The notes under the pieces were generated by a model. It saw only the letters and a list, made by a program, of their open reading frames with translations, ran no database searches and was not told the DNA's origin. The translations under genes and the position numbers were made by a program. DNA of 64,000 nucleotides from contig NZ_SDQE01000005.1 of assembly GCF_004153455.1 (NCBI RefSeq), positions 155,693 to 219,692 of the forward strand, written 5' to 3'. This document shows positions 40,626 through 49,775 of the stretch, piece by piece (within the stretch, counting starts at the first letter, position 1; each line of letters begins with the position of its first letter). This stretch comes from Allopusillimonas ginsengisoli (GTDB lineage: Bacteria > Pseudomonadota > Gammaproteobacteria > Burkholderiales > Burkholderiaceae_B).

Positions 40626-41033
40626 ATGGATATACAAAAACTGCAACGCCTGGTCATTGATGCGCTTGAAGACGTCAAAGCCCAGGATATCAAAATCTTC
40701 AATACCACTCACATCACGGGGCTGTTCGACCGCGTGATCATTGCCAGCGGCACATCCAATCGCCAGACGCGGTCCCTCGCATCGAGCGTGGCAGACAAGG
40801 CGCGTGAACATAAAATCCCCATCGTCGCCTACGAGGGCGAAGACACCGGCGAATGGGTATTGGTCGATCTGGGCGACGTCGTTGTGCACTGCATGCAACC
40901 CATGGTGCGCCAATACTATAACCTCGAGGAAATCTGGGGCGGCAGGCCCGTGCGCGTCAAGCTGCTGCCGCAGTCTACGCAGCCTGTCATCGCCGAAACA
41001 TTCGACGCCTACGACGACCTCGGCCAAGATTGA
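40626..41033 (+). CDS. rsfS: ribosome silencing factor RsfS
   Basis: A 135-residue protein of the Iojap/DUF143 family that binds uL14 and keeps ribosomal subunits apart in starvation. Family pieces: LVIDALEDVKAQDIKIFN, VIASGTSNRQTRSLASSV and GEWVLVDLGDVVVHCM. The nadD-rsfS-rlmH order is conserved across many bacteria. Confidence 0.95.
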   Translation: MDIQKLQRLVIDALEDVKAQDIKIFNTTHITGLFDRVIIASGTSNRQTRSLASSVADKAREHKIPIVAYEGEDTGEWVLVDLGDVVVHCMQPMVRQYYNLEEIWGGRPVRVKLLPQSTQPVIAETFDAYDDLGQD

Positions 41034-41051
41034 TTCGCGGCGGGCTGCCCC

Positions 41052-41522
41052 ATGAAACTCATTGTTGTGGCGGTGGGAACACGCATGCCAGACTGGGTCG
41101 AGGCAGGCTGGAAAGACTACGCTCGCCGGCTGCCGGCAGACTGCCAGCTCGAAATGCGGGAAATCAAGCCCGAACCGCGAACATCCGGCAAAACGCCAGT
41201 CCAGATGATGCTGGCTGAAGCACGCCGCATCGAAAACGCCATCCCCGCCGGCACACTGCGCCTGGCACTGGACGAACACGGCAAGGATCTCGACACCATG
41301 AGTCTTGCGCGCGAACTCGAAAAATGGCGCGGTGGTGGCCAGGATGTGGTCTTCATCGTAGGCGGGCCAGACGGCCTTGACGCCGATTTCAAGCGCCATT
41401 GCCATGGCCGGCTGCGCCTGTCCTCGCTTACGCTTCCCCACCCCATGGTCCGCGTGCTGCTGGCTGAACAACTCTACCGTGCGTGGGCTATCATGACTGG
41501 ACATCCTTATCATCGCGCCTGA
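41052..41522 (+). CDS. rlmH: 23S rRNA (pseudouridine1915-N3)-methyltransferase RlmH
   Basis: SPOUT methyltransferase acting on pseudouridine 1915 of assembled 70S ribosomes. 156 residues; the SAM-binding knot is [13 protein letters not shown] followed by [20 protein letters not shown], and the C-terminus GHPYHRA is the invariant family ending. Follows rsfS by 18 bases. Confidence 0.96.
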   Translation: MKLIVVAVGTRMPDWVEAGWKDYARRLPADCQLEMREIKPEPRTSGKTPVQMMLAEARRIENAIPAGTLRLALDEHGKDLDTMSLARELEKWRGGGQDVVFIVGGPDGLDADFKRHCHGRLRLSSLTLPHPMVRVLLAEQLYRAWAIMTGHPYHRA

Positions 41523-41541
41523 TCACACGGACCCTTACGCC

Positions 41542-42981
41542 ATGACTATCCGCCGCACAAAAATCGTCGCTACGCTGGGGCCCGCTTCCAGCAACCCCGA
41601 AGTCATCGAGCAACTCATTCTGGCCGGCATGGACGTCGCGCGGTTGAATTTTTCGCACGGCGAGGCCGACGATCATCGCGAACGGGCACGGTTGGTACGC
41701 GAGCTCTCCGCCAAACATGGCCGTTTCGTCGCCATCATGGGCGATCTGCAAGGGCCCAAAATCCGTATCGCACGCTTCCGGGAGGGCAGCGTCACGCTGT
41801 CCGCGGGCCAGCCCTTCACGCTGTCCAACAGTCATCCGCCCGAGGAAGGAGACAGCAGCATTGTCGGTATCGACTACCCCAGCCTCGTGCAGGACTGCAA
41901 GCCGGGTGATGAACTGCTGCTCGATGATGGGCGCGTGGTGCTGGTGGTGGACGCTGTCGAAGAACATGCCGTTCACACTACCGTGACCGTGGGTGGCCCG
42001 CTGTCCAACAACAAGGGCATCAATCGTCGCGGCGGCGGCATATCAGCGCCCAGCCTCACGGATAAGGATAAAGAAGATATCAAGCTGGCGGCCGAGCTGC
42101 AGATGGATTATGTGGCTGTTTCCTTTCCACGCTATGGCAGCGATATTCAGCAAGCCCGAAAACTGGTCCAGGAAGCCGGCAGCAAGGCCTGGATTGTTGC
42201 CAAGATTGAACGCGCCGAAGCCGTAGCCGACGACCGCGCGCTTGATGCAATTATCAAGGTCAGCGACGCAGTCATGGTTGCGCGCGGCGACCTGGGCGTG
42301 GAGGTCGGCGATGCGCGGCTTGTAGGCATACAGAAACGCATCATTCAACATGCGCGCACGCTCAACAAGCTGGTGATCACGGCCACGCAGATGATGGAGT
42401 CCATGGTCAGCAGCCCCATGCCTACCCGGGCTGAAGTCTCCGATGTCGCCAACGCGGTGCTCGACTACACCGACGCGGTCATGTTGTCTGCCGAGAGCGC
42501 GTCAGGCAACTATCCCGTACAAGCCGTCACGGCGATGGCCAGGGTGTGCCTGGGTGCCGAACAAGAACCCACCACGACCCGCTCGGGACATCGCTTGGGT
42601 GAAACGTTTAACCGTTGCGATGAAACCATTGCGTTAGCGTCCATGTACGCCGCCAATCACTTTCCGGGCGTCAAGGCCATCATCAGTCTGACCGAAAGCG
42701 GCCATACCCCGCTTATCATGTCCCGCATCCGCTCAGGCGTACCCATCTACTGTTACACGCGCCATCCAGGCACGCAGCGTCGCGCGGCGATGTTTCGCGG
42801 CGTCTACACGGTTCCTTTCGATGCCGCAAAGATCGACCCCGCCGCCGTCAGCGATCACGCTATCGAGAAACTGACCGAACGCGGCCTGCTCAAAAAAGGC
42901 GACTGGGTCATCCTGACCAAGGGCGATTTCTATAGCAACAGCGGCGGCACCAATGGCATGAAAATTCTCAAGGTGCGGTGA
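41542..42981 (+). CDS. pyk: pyruvate kinase
   Basis: Converts phosphoenolpyruvate and ADP to pyruvate and ATP. 479 residues: MTIRRTKIVATLGPASSNPE at the N-terminus, the catalytic lysine region AKIERAEAVADDRALD, MVARGDLGVEVG, and ITATQMMESMVSSPMPTRAE. It has the regulatory C-terminal domain. It stands between rlmH and maf, genes that are often direct neighbours, so it may be an insertion into an older operon. Confidence 0.96.
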   Translation: MTIRRTKIVATLGPASSNPEVIEQLILAGMDVARLNFSHGEADDHRERARLVRELSAKHGRFVAIMGDLQGPKIRIARFREGSVTLSAGQPFTLSNSHPPEEGDSSIVGIDYPSLVQDCKPGDELLLDDGRVVLVVDAVEEHAVHTTVTVGGPLSNNKGINRRGGGISAPSLTDKDKEDIKLAAELQMDYVAVSFPRYGSDIQQARKLVQEAGSKAWIVAKIERAEAVADDRALDAIIKVSDAVMVARGDLGVEVGDARLVGIQKRIIQHARTLNKLVITATQMMESMVSSPMPTRAEVSDVANAVLDYTDAVMLSAESASGNYPVQAVTAMARVCLGAEQEPTTTRSGHRLGETFNRCDETIALASMYAANHFPGVKAIISLTESGHTPLIMSRIRSGVPIYCYTRHPGTQRRAAMFRGVYTVPFDAAKIDPAAVSDHAIEKLTERGLLKKGDWVILTKGDFYSNSGGTNGMKILKVR

Positions 42982-43685
42982 TGCGGGCTGCCAGTCTGTT
43001 CAAGTTGCCACCCATTTACCTGGCCTCGGCCAGCCCCCGGCGCCACGAGATACTCACCCTGATGGGGGTCCAGCATCAGGTCTTGCGCGTTCCCGCGCCA
43101 GAAGGAGAAGACGAGCCCCAACTTCCGGGCGAATCTCCCGACATCTATGTGCGCCGCACCGCCCGCGAAAAGGCGCAGCGTGCCACGCACTGGCTCGAAC
43201 AACTGGCCGCCCGAAACACCAATCCAGTCAGTGCTGGCGGCCTGGATGGCCCCTTGCCAACCTATCAACAACACCGACCCGCCCAGGACGCCCACGCGCA
43301 ACCAGGCTGGCTGCTGCCTGTGCTCTGCGCCGACACAACCGTGATCCTGGACGGCGACATTCTAGGGAAACCACGCAGCAACGACGAAGCACGCGAAATG
43401 CTGGCCCGCCTCTCTGGGCGCACGCATGCCGTGCATACTGCGGTGGTTCTCGCGCATCAAAAAACCTTGATCGAAGACGTCTCGGTGACCCACGTCAACT
43501 TCCGTGCCCTGACCGGCGCCGATATCGATGCCTACTGCGCCACGGGCGAGCCTGCCGGCAAGGCCGGAGCTTATGGCATACAAGGGTGTGGCGGTATGTT
43601 CGTGCAATCCATCCAGGGCAGTTATACAGGCGTGATGGGTCTGCCCATGTTTGAAACGGCGAGACTATTGCAATCGCTGGATTGA
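42981..43685 (+). CDS. maf: Maf family nucleoside triphosphate pyrophosphatase
   Basis: House-cleaning enzyme that hydrolyses non-canonical or excess nucleotides. Core motifs are LASASPRRHEIL, the catalytic LCADTTVILDGDILGKP and SGRTHAVHTAVV. The protein is about 235 residues, longer than usual, because of a Gln/Ala/Pro-rich insert of some 35 residues before LCADT. The start is ATG 42981, sharing the A of the pyk stop (TGATG); a GTG at 42978 is possible. The dTTP/UTP and m7GTP branches are not separable here. Confidence 0.9.
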   Translation: MRAASLFKLPPIYLASASPRRHEILTLMGVQHQVLRVPAPEGEDEPQLPGESPDIYVRRTAREKAQRATHWLEQLAARNTNPVSAGGLDGPLPTYQQHRPAQDAHAQPGWLLPVLCADTTVILDGDILGKPRSNDEAREMLARLSGRTHAVHTAVVLAHQKTLIEDVSVTHVNFRALTGADIDAYCATGEPAGKAGAYGIQGCGGMFVQSIQGSYTGVMGLPMFETARLLQSLD

Positions 43686-43715
43686 CAGCTTCGTTGTTGA
43701 ACCGCCCTGCCTGGG

Positions 43716-44480
43716 CTACAGATTTTGTTCAATAAAGCGGCAGGCCACCCGTAGTTTTCGGGCATGCTCCTCCAATTGACTTTCTATGCGGTATAGGGGC
43801 CCCGCGATCGAAATCGCGTAATGGCCGCCCGAAAGCATCAGGGGCCAGGCAATGGCGCCCACATCGCGCATGGATTCGCCGCGATTGGCGAACCAGCCGC
43901 GCTCGAGCGAAGCCTTGATGTCCAACTCGATGTCCGCAAGGCTAACAAGCGTACGCTCGCTGTAACGTTTGAGTGGGCGGCCTTCCAGCAGGCGCTTGCG
44001 TTCGGTCTCATCCATGGTCGACAGCAACGCTTTGCCCAGCGAATTGGCATGCAAGTCTTTTCGTTCGCCAGGCACAGCAACATAGCTGATGGGATTAGGG
44101 GACGGCAGCACTTCGAGATACACCACACGCTGATCCTGCCCCACCTTGGCCAGCACAATGGTCTCGGATGTGGTTTGCCGCAACTCTTCAAGACTGGGCT
44201 CCACCTTTTCCAGAATAGGATCCGCGCGCGATATGCGGTGAGCCATGGCGAGTAGCCGGCCGGTTGGATAATACCCTTGCCGCCGACCCGTTTCATAGAG
44301 ATAGCCCAGGCTGGTCAGGGTGCGCAGCAGGGCCAGGCAGCTTGAAACCGGCGCATCCAGCTGCCTGGCCAGTTCCGACAAAGCCAGCGGCCTGGCCTCC
44401 CGGGCAAATATTTCGATGATTTCAATCACCCGCAACGCTGTCTTGACGTTGCTTTCATTTTTTCGGTCAGACATGACCAC
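43716..44480 (-). CDS. IclR family transcriptional regulator
   Basis: A 254-residue regulator with an N-terminal winged helix (residues about 12-65, RPLALSELARQLDAPVSSCL) and a C-terminal IclR effector domain (LEVLPSPNPISYVAVPGERK, then HANSLGKALLSTMDE). It lies 8 bases beyond the acyl-CoA dehydrogenase gene and is the last gene of the unit that starts with the cupin. The large palindrome at 48364-48405 at the head of that unit is a natural candidate target. Effector unknown. Confidence 0.9.
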   Translation of the reverse strand: MVMSDRKNESNVKTALRVIEIIEIFAREARPLALSELARQLDAPVSSCLALLRTLTSLGYLYETGRRQGYYPTGRLLAMAHRISRADPILEKVEPSLEELRQTTSETIVLAKVGQDQRVVYLEVLPSPNPISYVAVPGERKDLHANSLGKALLSTMDETERKRLLEGRPLKRYSERTLVSLADIELDIKASLERGWFANRGESMRDVGAIAWPLMLSGGHYAISIAGPLYRIESQLEEHARKLRVACRFIEQNL

Positions 44481-44487
44481 ACAATCC

Positions 44488-45654
44488 TCAGTACGATTTA
44501 GGCAGCCCCAGTACTTTCTCGGCGATGAAGCACATGATCAACTGCGGGCTGACGGGCGCGATCCGCGGGATGAAGCTTTCACGCAAATAGCGCTCGACAT
44601 GATACTCCTTGGCATACCCCATGCCGCCCAGCGTCAGCACAGCTGTCTGGCAGGCATTGAATGCAGCTTCGGCAGCCAGGTACTTGGCCGAGTTGGCAAA
44701 CTCGCCGCAGGGCATGCCTTCGTCATAAAGCCATGCCGCTTTGCGCACCATCAGGTCGGCGGCCTCCAGTTGCATCCAGGCTACGGCCAATGGGTGCTGA
44801 ACACCCTGGTTCTTGCCGATCACCCGTCCAAACACCACGCGCTCATTTGCGTAGGCAACTGCCTTGGACAAGGCCGCGCGGCCAAGCCCGACCGCCTCGG
44901 CGGCGATCAGTATGCGCTCCGGATTCAGACCATGCAGAATGTACTCAAATCCTCTGCCCTCCTCGCCGATGCGATGGTCAGCCGGTATTCTGAGGCCATC
45001 GATGAACAGCATATTGGAGTCCACTGACTTGCGGCCCATTTTCTCGATCTCGCGCACCTCAATCCTGCTTCGATCAATATCCGTGTAGAACAAGGACAGG
45101 CCTTGCGTCGGTTTTTTTACATCAGACAATGGCGTCGTGCGGGCCAGCAGCAACATCTTGTCCGCCACCTGCGCGGTCGATATCCAGATCTTGCGGCCAT
45201 GCACGACATACTCGTCGCCATCGCGCTGTGCGCGCGTTGTCAGTTTGGTCGTATCAAGGCCAGCATCTGGCTCCGTCACCGCAAAACACGCCTTCTGCTC
45301 GCCCTTGATCAAAGGCGGCAGTGCCGCTGCCTGCTGCGCTTCGCGACCGAACACCACAACAGGATTCAAGCCGAAAATATTCATATGAACTGCCGATGCG
45401 CCGGAAAATCCGGCCCCCGAGGCCGAGATGGCCTGCATCATCAAGGCCGCTTCGGTCATGCCCAACCCGGATCCACCGAACTGTTCGGGCATGGCAATAC
45501 CCAGCCAGCCACCGTCGGCAAGGTCGCGGTGAAAGGCGTGAGGATATGCGCCATCACGGTCTCTTTCCAGCCAGTAATCATCCGGATATTGGCTGCAAAC
45601 GGCTTCGATGCCAGCAACCAGGGCCTGCTGCTCGTCAGTCAGTACAAAACTCAT
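44488..45654 (-). CDS. acyl-CoA dehydrogenase with relocated catalytic glutamate
   Basis: FAD enzyme of the acyl-CoA dehydrogenase fold, 388 residues. Flavin-contact segments CFAVTEPDAGLDTT and RKIWISTAQVADKM are normal. The C-terminal active-site loop, usually YEGT with the catalytic base, is replaced by RIAPVSPQL, so the common Glu is absent. A Glu at position 246 in LNPERILIAAEAVG matches the alternative base position of isovaleryl-CoA dehydrogenase. A short, perhaps branched or dicarboxylic acyl-CoA is a reasonable substrate guess. Overlaps the CaiB gene by four bases. Confidence 0.88.
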   Translation of the reverse strand: MSFVLTDEQQALVAGIEAVCSQYPDDYWLERDRDGAYPHAFHRDLADGGWLGIAMPEQFGGSGLGMTEAALMMQAISASGAGFSGASAVHMNIFGLNPVVVFGREAQQAAALPPLIKGEQKACFAVTEPDAGLDTTKLTTRAQRDGDEYVVHGRKIWISTAQVADKMLLLARTTPLSDVKKPTQGLSLFYTDIDRSRIEVREIEKMGRKSVDSNMLFIDGLRIPADHRIGEEGRGFEYILHGLNPERILIAAEAVGLGRAALSKAVAYANERVVFGRVIGKNQGVQHPLAVAWMQLEAADLMVRKAAWLYDEGMPCGEFANSAKYLAAEAAFNACQTAVLTLGGMGYAKEYHVERYLRESFIPRIAPVSPQLIMCFIAEKVLGLPKSY

Positions 45655-46919
45655 GTTGTTGTTCCATTGTGGTGAGTGTCGCGCACAGCCGCGCCGGCAT
45701 CGACCATTGCGGCAACCGCCGATTCATCAAATCCCGCTTCGAGGAGAAGCTCTTGCGTGTGCTCGCCAAGGCGAGGCGCATTCCTGCGTATGCTGAGCGG
45801 CGTTTCAGAATAGTTGCCAACAGGCGCCGGCGTACGCAGGCTTCCTTCCGAAGCATGCTCAAGATGCTTGAGCATGCCGACTTCCCGCAAATGAGGGTCT
45901 TCTATCAAGTCGTCCACGCTGTACAGCGGCGCAACCGGTATATCCGCCTTGTCGAACGCTCCCAGCCAGTAAGCGCTCGTTCGGGTTGCAATGGTTTCGG
46001 CTACAAGCCGGTAGGCTTCGTCGATATGCTCGGCGCGGGCGGTATGAGAACAGAATCGGGCATCCTGCAATAGATCCGCGCGATTTATCAAGTGAAAGAA
46101 CTTGGACCAATGCTTGTCGTTGTAAATCAGCAGACTGATATGCCCATCCAGTGTCGCGTACGGTCGACGGTACGAAACAAGCAAACGCGAATACCCCGTA
46201 TCACCCGCGGGAGGGTCGAACGTTTTACCGCCCAGATGATCGCCCAGCACCAGTTGGGACATGGCTTCGAACATAGGCACCTCGATCGCCTGGCCCCGCC
46301 CGGACATGCGGGCGCGCAGTACACCCGCAAGCATGGCAATCGCCACGTGCATGCCGACCGCACGATCCGCAAGGGTCAACGGCGCGTAACGGGGCACATC
46401 GCCCGAATTCTGCTGATACAGCGATGGAATCGCCGTCATGCCCTGAATCAGGTCATCATAGGCGGGCCTGCCTGCATAGGCTCCCCCCGAACCGAAGCCA
46501 TATGCACCGACATAAACAATGCGAGGATTCACAGCCGCCACATCGTCATAGGCCAGCCCCAGCCGCGCCATGGCCTGCGGCCGGGTGTTATAAAGCAGCA
46601 CGTCCGCCGTTCTGGCGAGCGCCAGGCAAGCTTCACGCCCCGGGGCAGTCTTGAGATCAAGTGCAACAGACCGCTTGTTCCGATTCAAGTGCAGATAAAT
46701 CGCGCCCATGCCTGGATTTCGCATAGGCCCCACCGCCCGCATGTTATCGCCAGCGGGGGGTTCCAGCTTGATCACATCAGCGCCCAGATCACCCAGTATC
46801 TGGGTTGCATAAGGCCCCATCACCACAGCACTCAAATCAAGAATGCGGATGCCTTCCAACGGGCCGGCGGCCTGCGGACAAGACACTGTCGAAGCAGTTT
46901 CCACATTGCGCTGGCTCAT
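45651..46919 (-). CDS. CaiB/BaiF family CoA-transferase (first copy)
   Basis: Class III CoA-transferase, 422 residues, that would move CoA from a donor thioester to an organic acid. The N-terminus GIRILDLSAVVMGPYATQIL, the KLEPPAGDNMR loop and the region RPAYDDLIQGMTAI, carrying the catalytic aspartate, are typical. It overlaps the acyl-CoA dehydrogenase gene and the Bug receptor gene by four bases each, so activation, dehydrogenation and uptake are tightly linked. The acid is not known. Confidence 0.9.
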   Translation of the reverse strand: MSQRNVETASTVSCPQAAGPLEGIRILDLSAVVMGPYATQILGDLGADVIKLEPPAGDNMRAVGPMRNPGMGAIYLHLNRNKRSVALDLKTAPGREACLALARTADVLLYNTRPQAMARLGLAYDDVAAVNPRIVYVGAYGFGSGGAYAGRPAYDDLIQGMTAIPSLYQQNSGDVPRYAPLTLADRAVGMHVAIAMLAGVLRARMSGRGQAIEVPMFEAMSQLVLGDHLGGKTFDPPAGDTGYSRLLVSYRRPYATLDGHISLLIYNDKHWSKFFHLINRADLLQDARFCSHTARAEHIDEAYRLVAETIATRTSAYWLGAFDKADIPVAPLYSVDDLIEDPHLREVGMLKHLEHASEGSLRTPAPVGNYSETPLSIRRNAPRLGEHTQELLLEAGFDESAVAAMVDAGAAVRDTHHNGTTT

Positions 46920-47914
46920 TGCGGTGCGATGTTCGCAGCCTTGATCAACGCTCCCCAGAGCTGGTACTGATCACTCACAAACTTGGCAAATTCTTCGGGC
47001 GTACCACTGAACGCGTCAAAACCCAGTTGCGCCAGCCTCGCTTTCACGTCCGGATCGGCCACGATTTTGTTGATGGCTGTATTCAACGTTGCCACTATGT
47101 CGGGCGACATCCCTGCAGGCCCGAAATAGCCATTCCATGAATTGATATCAAAATTGGGAACACCAGCCTCTTCCATGGATGGCAAATCAGGCAGCAACTG
47201 GCTTCTTGCGGCAGTCGACACCGCCAGCGCGCGCAGTCGGCCATTGTCCACGAACGGCTTTCCTGACGTCACATCCGTGAACATGAAATCAACCTGGCCG
47301 CCTACAAGATCCGTCAATGCCTGGGGCGTGCCTTTGTACGGTACATGCAGGAGATCGAGCCCTGCCGCCACGCCCAGTGTTCCGCCAGCAACAATGCCGG
47401 TGCTGTTGCCACTGGCATAGGTAACATCGCCAGGATGCGCCTTGGCATAATCAACCAGATCCTGCACAGTTTTGTAGGGCCTCGAAGGATTGGTGACGAG
47501 CAGAAAGGGGAGATTTCCGCCACGCGCAATCGGGGTGAAATCCTTCACTGGGTCATACGACACGTCTTTCATGAGCCAGGGCGCCGCGGAATGCGAGGTA
47601 TTCGTGGTAACAAACAGGGTGTAGCCATCAGGCTTGGCCTGCGAGACAAACTTGGCGGCTATCGTTGCATTCGCACCGGGCTTGTTCTCAACGACAACAG
47701 GCTGGCCCAGCTGTTTGCTTAGCTCTTCCGCAAAAATGCGGCCCACTGAGTCTGTGCCCGACCCTGCCGGGAACGGCACAACCAGGCTGATAGGCCGCTC
47801 CGGATAAGCGGCGAACGCCATGCTGGCGCAAAACGCCAGCCCCACGCCCACCGCAGCCAATGTCAGTTTCCCTGCCAGGCCGTGCCTGCTCTTCTGTATG
47901 AATGCATTGTTCAT
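46916..47914 (-). CDS. Bug family TTT substrate-binding receptor (first copy)
   Basis: Periplasmic receptor of the tripartite tricarboxylate transporter type, 332 residues from ATG 47914 with AAGGAG upstream (frame opens at 47965). Signal peptide with cleavage after AFA, then the Bug opening YPERPISLVVPFPAGSGTDSVGR and VENKPGANATIAAKFV. Bug proteins bind carboxylates through water-mediated contacts. It has no membrane partner in its own unit and may share the TctAB pair encoded upstream. Confidence 0.93.
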   Translation of the reverse strand: MNNAFIQKSRHGLAGKLTLAAVGVGLAFCASMAFAAYPERPISLVVPFPAGSGTDSVGRIFAEELSKQLGQPVVVENKPGANATIAAKFVSQAKPDGYTLFVTTNTSHSAAPWLMKDVSYDPVKDFTPIARGGNLPFLLVTNPSRPYKTVQDLVDYAKAHPGDVTYASGNSTGIVAGGTLGVAAGLDLLHVPYKGTPQALTDLVGGQVDFMFTDVTSGKPFVDNGRLRALAVSTAARSQLLPDLPSMEEAGVPNFDINSWNGYFGPAGMSPDIVATLNTAINKIVADPDVKARLAQLGFDAFSGTPEEFAKFVSDQYQLWGALIKAANIAPQ

Positions 47915-47971
47915 GTCGTCTCCTTTGCCGGCGTGATTGGCCGATCGTAGAATCGTGTTTCCCAAGGGGCC

Positions 47972-48352
47972 TTAGCGCATGACCCGATCGGGGTTTTCCT
48001 CGTAAGGCGGGGTATAAATCACCAACACTCTGGCCGGCTCATCGCTGGTGACCGTAAAAATGTGTTTTTTGTCCGGCGGAAAATAGCAGCAGTCGCCTGG
48101 CCGCAACTCCCCCCGCTCACCCTCCACCTCAACGATTGCAGAGCCGGAAAGCAAATAGCACACCTGTTCTATATTCGGGTGCGCATGTGGCAACGCCCCC
48201 TGGTTTTTTTCTATCGTGCCGACCAATACTTCTACCTGCCGCGCGCCAACGGTATCTGGGCCGATGAGTCGCCGATTGACCGTGCCACGATGATTGGCAG
48301 GTGAGTATCCCTCGACATCCTGCTCGCGCACTATCCATGCGGGCTTATTCAT
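47972..48352 (-). CDS. cupin-domain protein
   Basis: A 126-residue single-domain cupin. Metal-binding motif 1 lies around GALPHAHPNIEQVCYLLSG and motif 2 around PGDCCYFPPDKKHIF. Such small cupins act as isomerases, dioxygenases or sensors; the exact role here is unknown. It is the first gene of the unit running to the IclR gene and begins 12 bases after the large palindrome. Confidence 0.85.
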   Translation of the reverse strand: MNKPAWIVREQDVEGYSPANHRGTVNRRLIGPDTVGARQVEVLVGTIEKNQGALPHAHPNIEQVCYLLSGSAIVEVEGERGELRPGDCCYFPPDKKHIFTVTSDEPARVLVIYTPPYEENPDRVMR

Positions 48353-48363
48353 TACACATCTCT

Positions 48364-48405
48364 AAATTTTATATATGTGTAATTATTTTCACACACATAA
48401 AATTT
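48364..48405. promoter_or_regulatory. large imperfect palindrome at the head of the cupin-Bug-CaiB-ACAD-IclR unit
   Basis: AAATTTTATATATGTG (48364-48379) and CACACACATAAAATTT (48390-48405) are inverted repeats matching at 14 of 16 positions across a 10-base AT spacer. It ends 12 bases before the cupin ATG, over the likely promoter. It has the size of a dimer-of-dimers operator; the IclR protein encoded at the end of the unit is the obvious candidate ligand. Confidence 0.6.
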
Positions 48406-48434
48406 CTGCGCAACGAAAAAATGCCCCCGGCCAG

Positions 48435-48472
48435 AAAAAAAATGCAACAGTCCGGCTTACCGGGCTGTTGCA
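48435..48472 (-). terminator. strong terminator of the TctCBA-CaiB unit
   Basis: On the minus strand a 13-bp stem TGCAACAGCCCGG / CCGGACTGTTGCA (one G-T pair) with loop TAAG runs into eight Ts. It separates the upstream transport operon from the cupin unit. Confidence 0.92.
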
Positions 48473-48518
48473 CAGCGGTGCCGCCCTGGCGGCATGACTC
48501 GAATCGAACAATGCAGAA

Positions 48519-49775
48519 TCAGGAGGCCATGGAAGCCTTGGGCGTCTCCACGACCCCCTCATCAATAAATGCATCTATTTCGGCCTGACTATACCCATAC
48601 CCTGTCAGCAACTCCCGAGTATGCTCGCCCAACATAGGCGCAGGTCTGGTGACCTGAGTGGGCGTTTTCGAAAAGTGAACAGGACATCCGAGTGACTGGG
48701 TCAGCCCGGCTTCAGGGTGGTTCAGTTCCACCACCATGCCCCGTGCCTTGGCCTGCGGATGCGAGAGTGCCTGGGCAATGGAATGGACCGGGCCGACCGG
48801 CACGCCTGCCTGATCAAACGCGCTCAGCCAGTGCGCTTGATCGTACTGAATCAATACACGCTCCATATCCTGAACCAGGCTATCCAGATTCTCCATGCGG
48901 GCCGTATTGCTGGCGTAGCGGGCATCTGCACACCACTCGGGATGTCCCAGCACCAGGGCGATACGTTCCCAATTGGCCTGATTGGCGCCGCCAATATTGA
49001 TCCAGCCATCCGCCACGCGAAACGCCTGATAGGGTGCGGCCAGAAGGTGTGCGGATCCTGTCGGGGCAGGAGACTGGCCGGTCGCAAAGTACATGGCTGC
49101 ATGCCAGTACGTTTGCTGAAGGCCTGCCTCCATCAGCGAAGTATCGACAACCTGGCCCTCGCCAGTTCGCAGCTTGTGAACGTAAGCCGCGATAATGCCT
49201 ACGGTTGCCAGGATGCCCGCGTTGATATCGGCAATGGAGTTTCCTGTCTTGACGGGTGGCCTGCCCGGCTCGCCAGTGATCGACATCAAGCCGGTAAACC
49301 CTTGGGCAATCAGGTCAAAGCCGGCCTTATCGCCGTAAGGCCCATCCCTGCCGTAGCCCGACACGGCGCAATAAATCAAACCTGGGTTGACGCCAGACAA
49401 TACGTCATAGCCCAGGCCTAGTTTCTCCAGAGTGCCGCGTCGATAGTTTTCTGTCAGCACATCGGCGTCACGCACCATGCGCAGCAGGATCTCCCGCCCC
49501 TGCGGCTTCTTCAAATTGAGCGCAATACCGCGTTTGTTGCGATTCAATATCATGAACGGCGCCGATACCCCGTTGACGCGTGGCTCCCGATACCCGCGTG
49601 AATCATCACCACCAGGCAGTTTCTCCACCTTGACGACGTCGGCGCCCATATCGGCCAGCATCATTCCGCAGGTTGGTCCTGCCATGATCTGCGCAAGCTC
49701 CAGGACGCGCATACCCGCGAGGGGCCCAGTGTGAGTGGACTCGCCAGGGGTCGGAACATCAGATTTTCTGTGCAT
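48519..49775 (-). CDS. CaiB/BaiF family CoA-transferase (second copy)
   Basis: A 418-residue class III CoA-transferase distinct from the copy at 45651-46919. N-terminal RVLELAQIMAGPTCGMMLAD, VKVEKLPGGDDSRG and the catalytic-Asp region KAGFDLIAQGFTGLMSITGE are present, and the C-terminus has PAPMLGEHTRELL. It starts on the last base of the tctA stop (TAATG), so it belongs to the transporter operon and probably activates the imported acid. Confidence 0.9.
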   Translation of the reverse strand: MHRKSDVPTPGESTHTGPLAGMRVLELAQIMAGPTCGMMLADMGADVVKVEKLPGGDDSRGYREPRVNGVSAPFMILNRNKRGIALNLKKPQGREILLRMVRDADVLTENYRRGTLEKLGLGYDVLSGVNPGLIYCAVSGYGRDGPYGDKAGFDLIAQGFTGLMSITGEPGRPPVKTGNSIADINAGILATVGIIAAYVHKLRTGEGQVVDTSLMEAGLQQTYWHAAMYFATGQSPAPTGSAHLLAAPYQAFRVADGWINIGGANQANWERIALVLGHPEWCADARYASNTARMENLDSLVQDMERVLIQYDQAHWLSAFDQAGVPVGPVHSIAQALSHPQAKARGMVVELNHPEAGLTQSLGCPVHFSKTPTQVTRPAPMLGEHTRELLTGYGYSQAEIDAFIDEGVVETPKASMAS

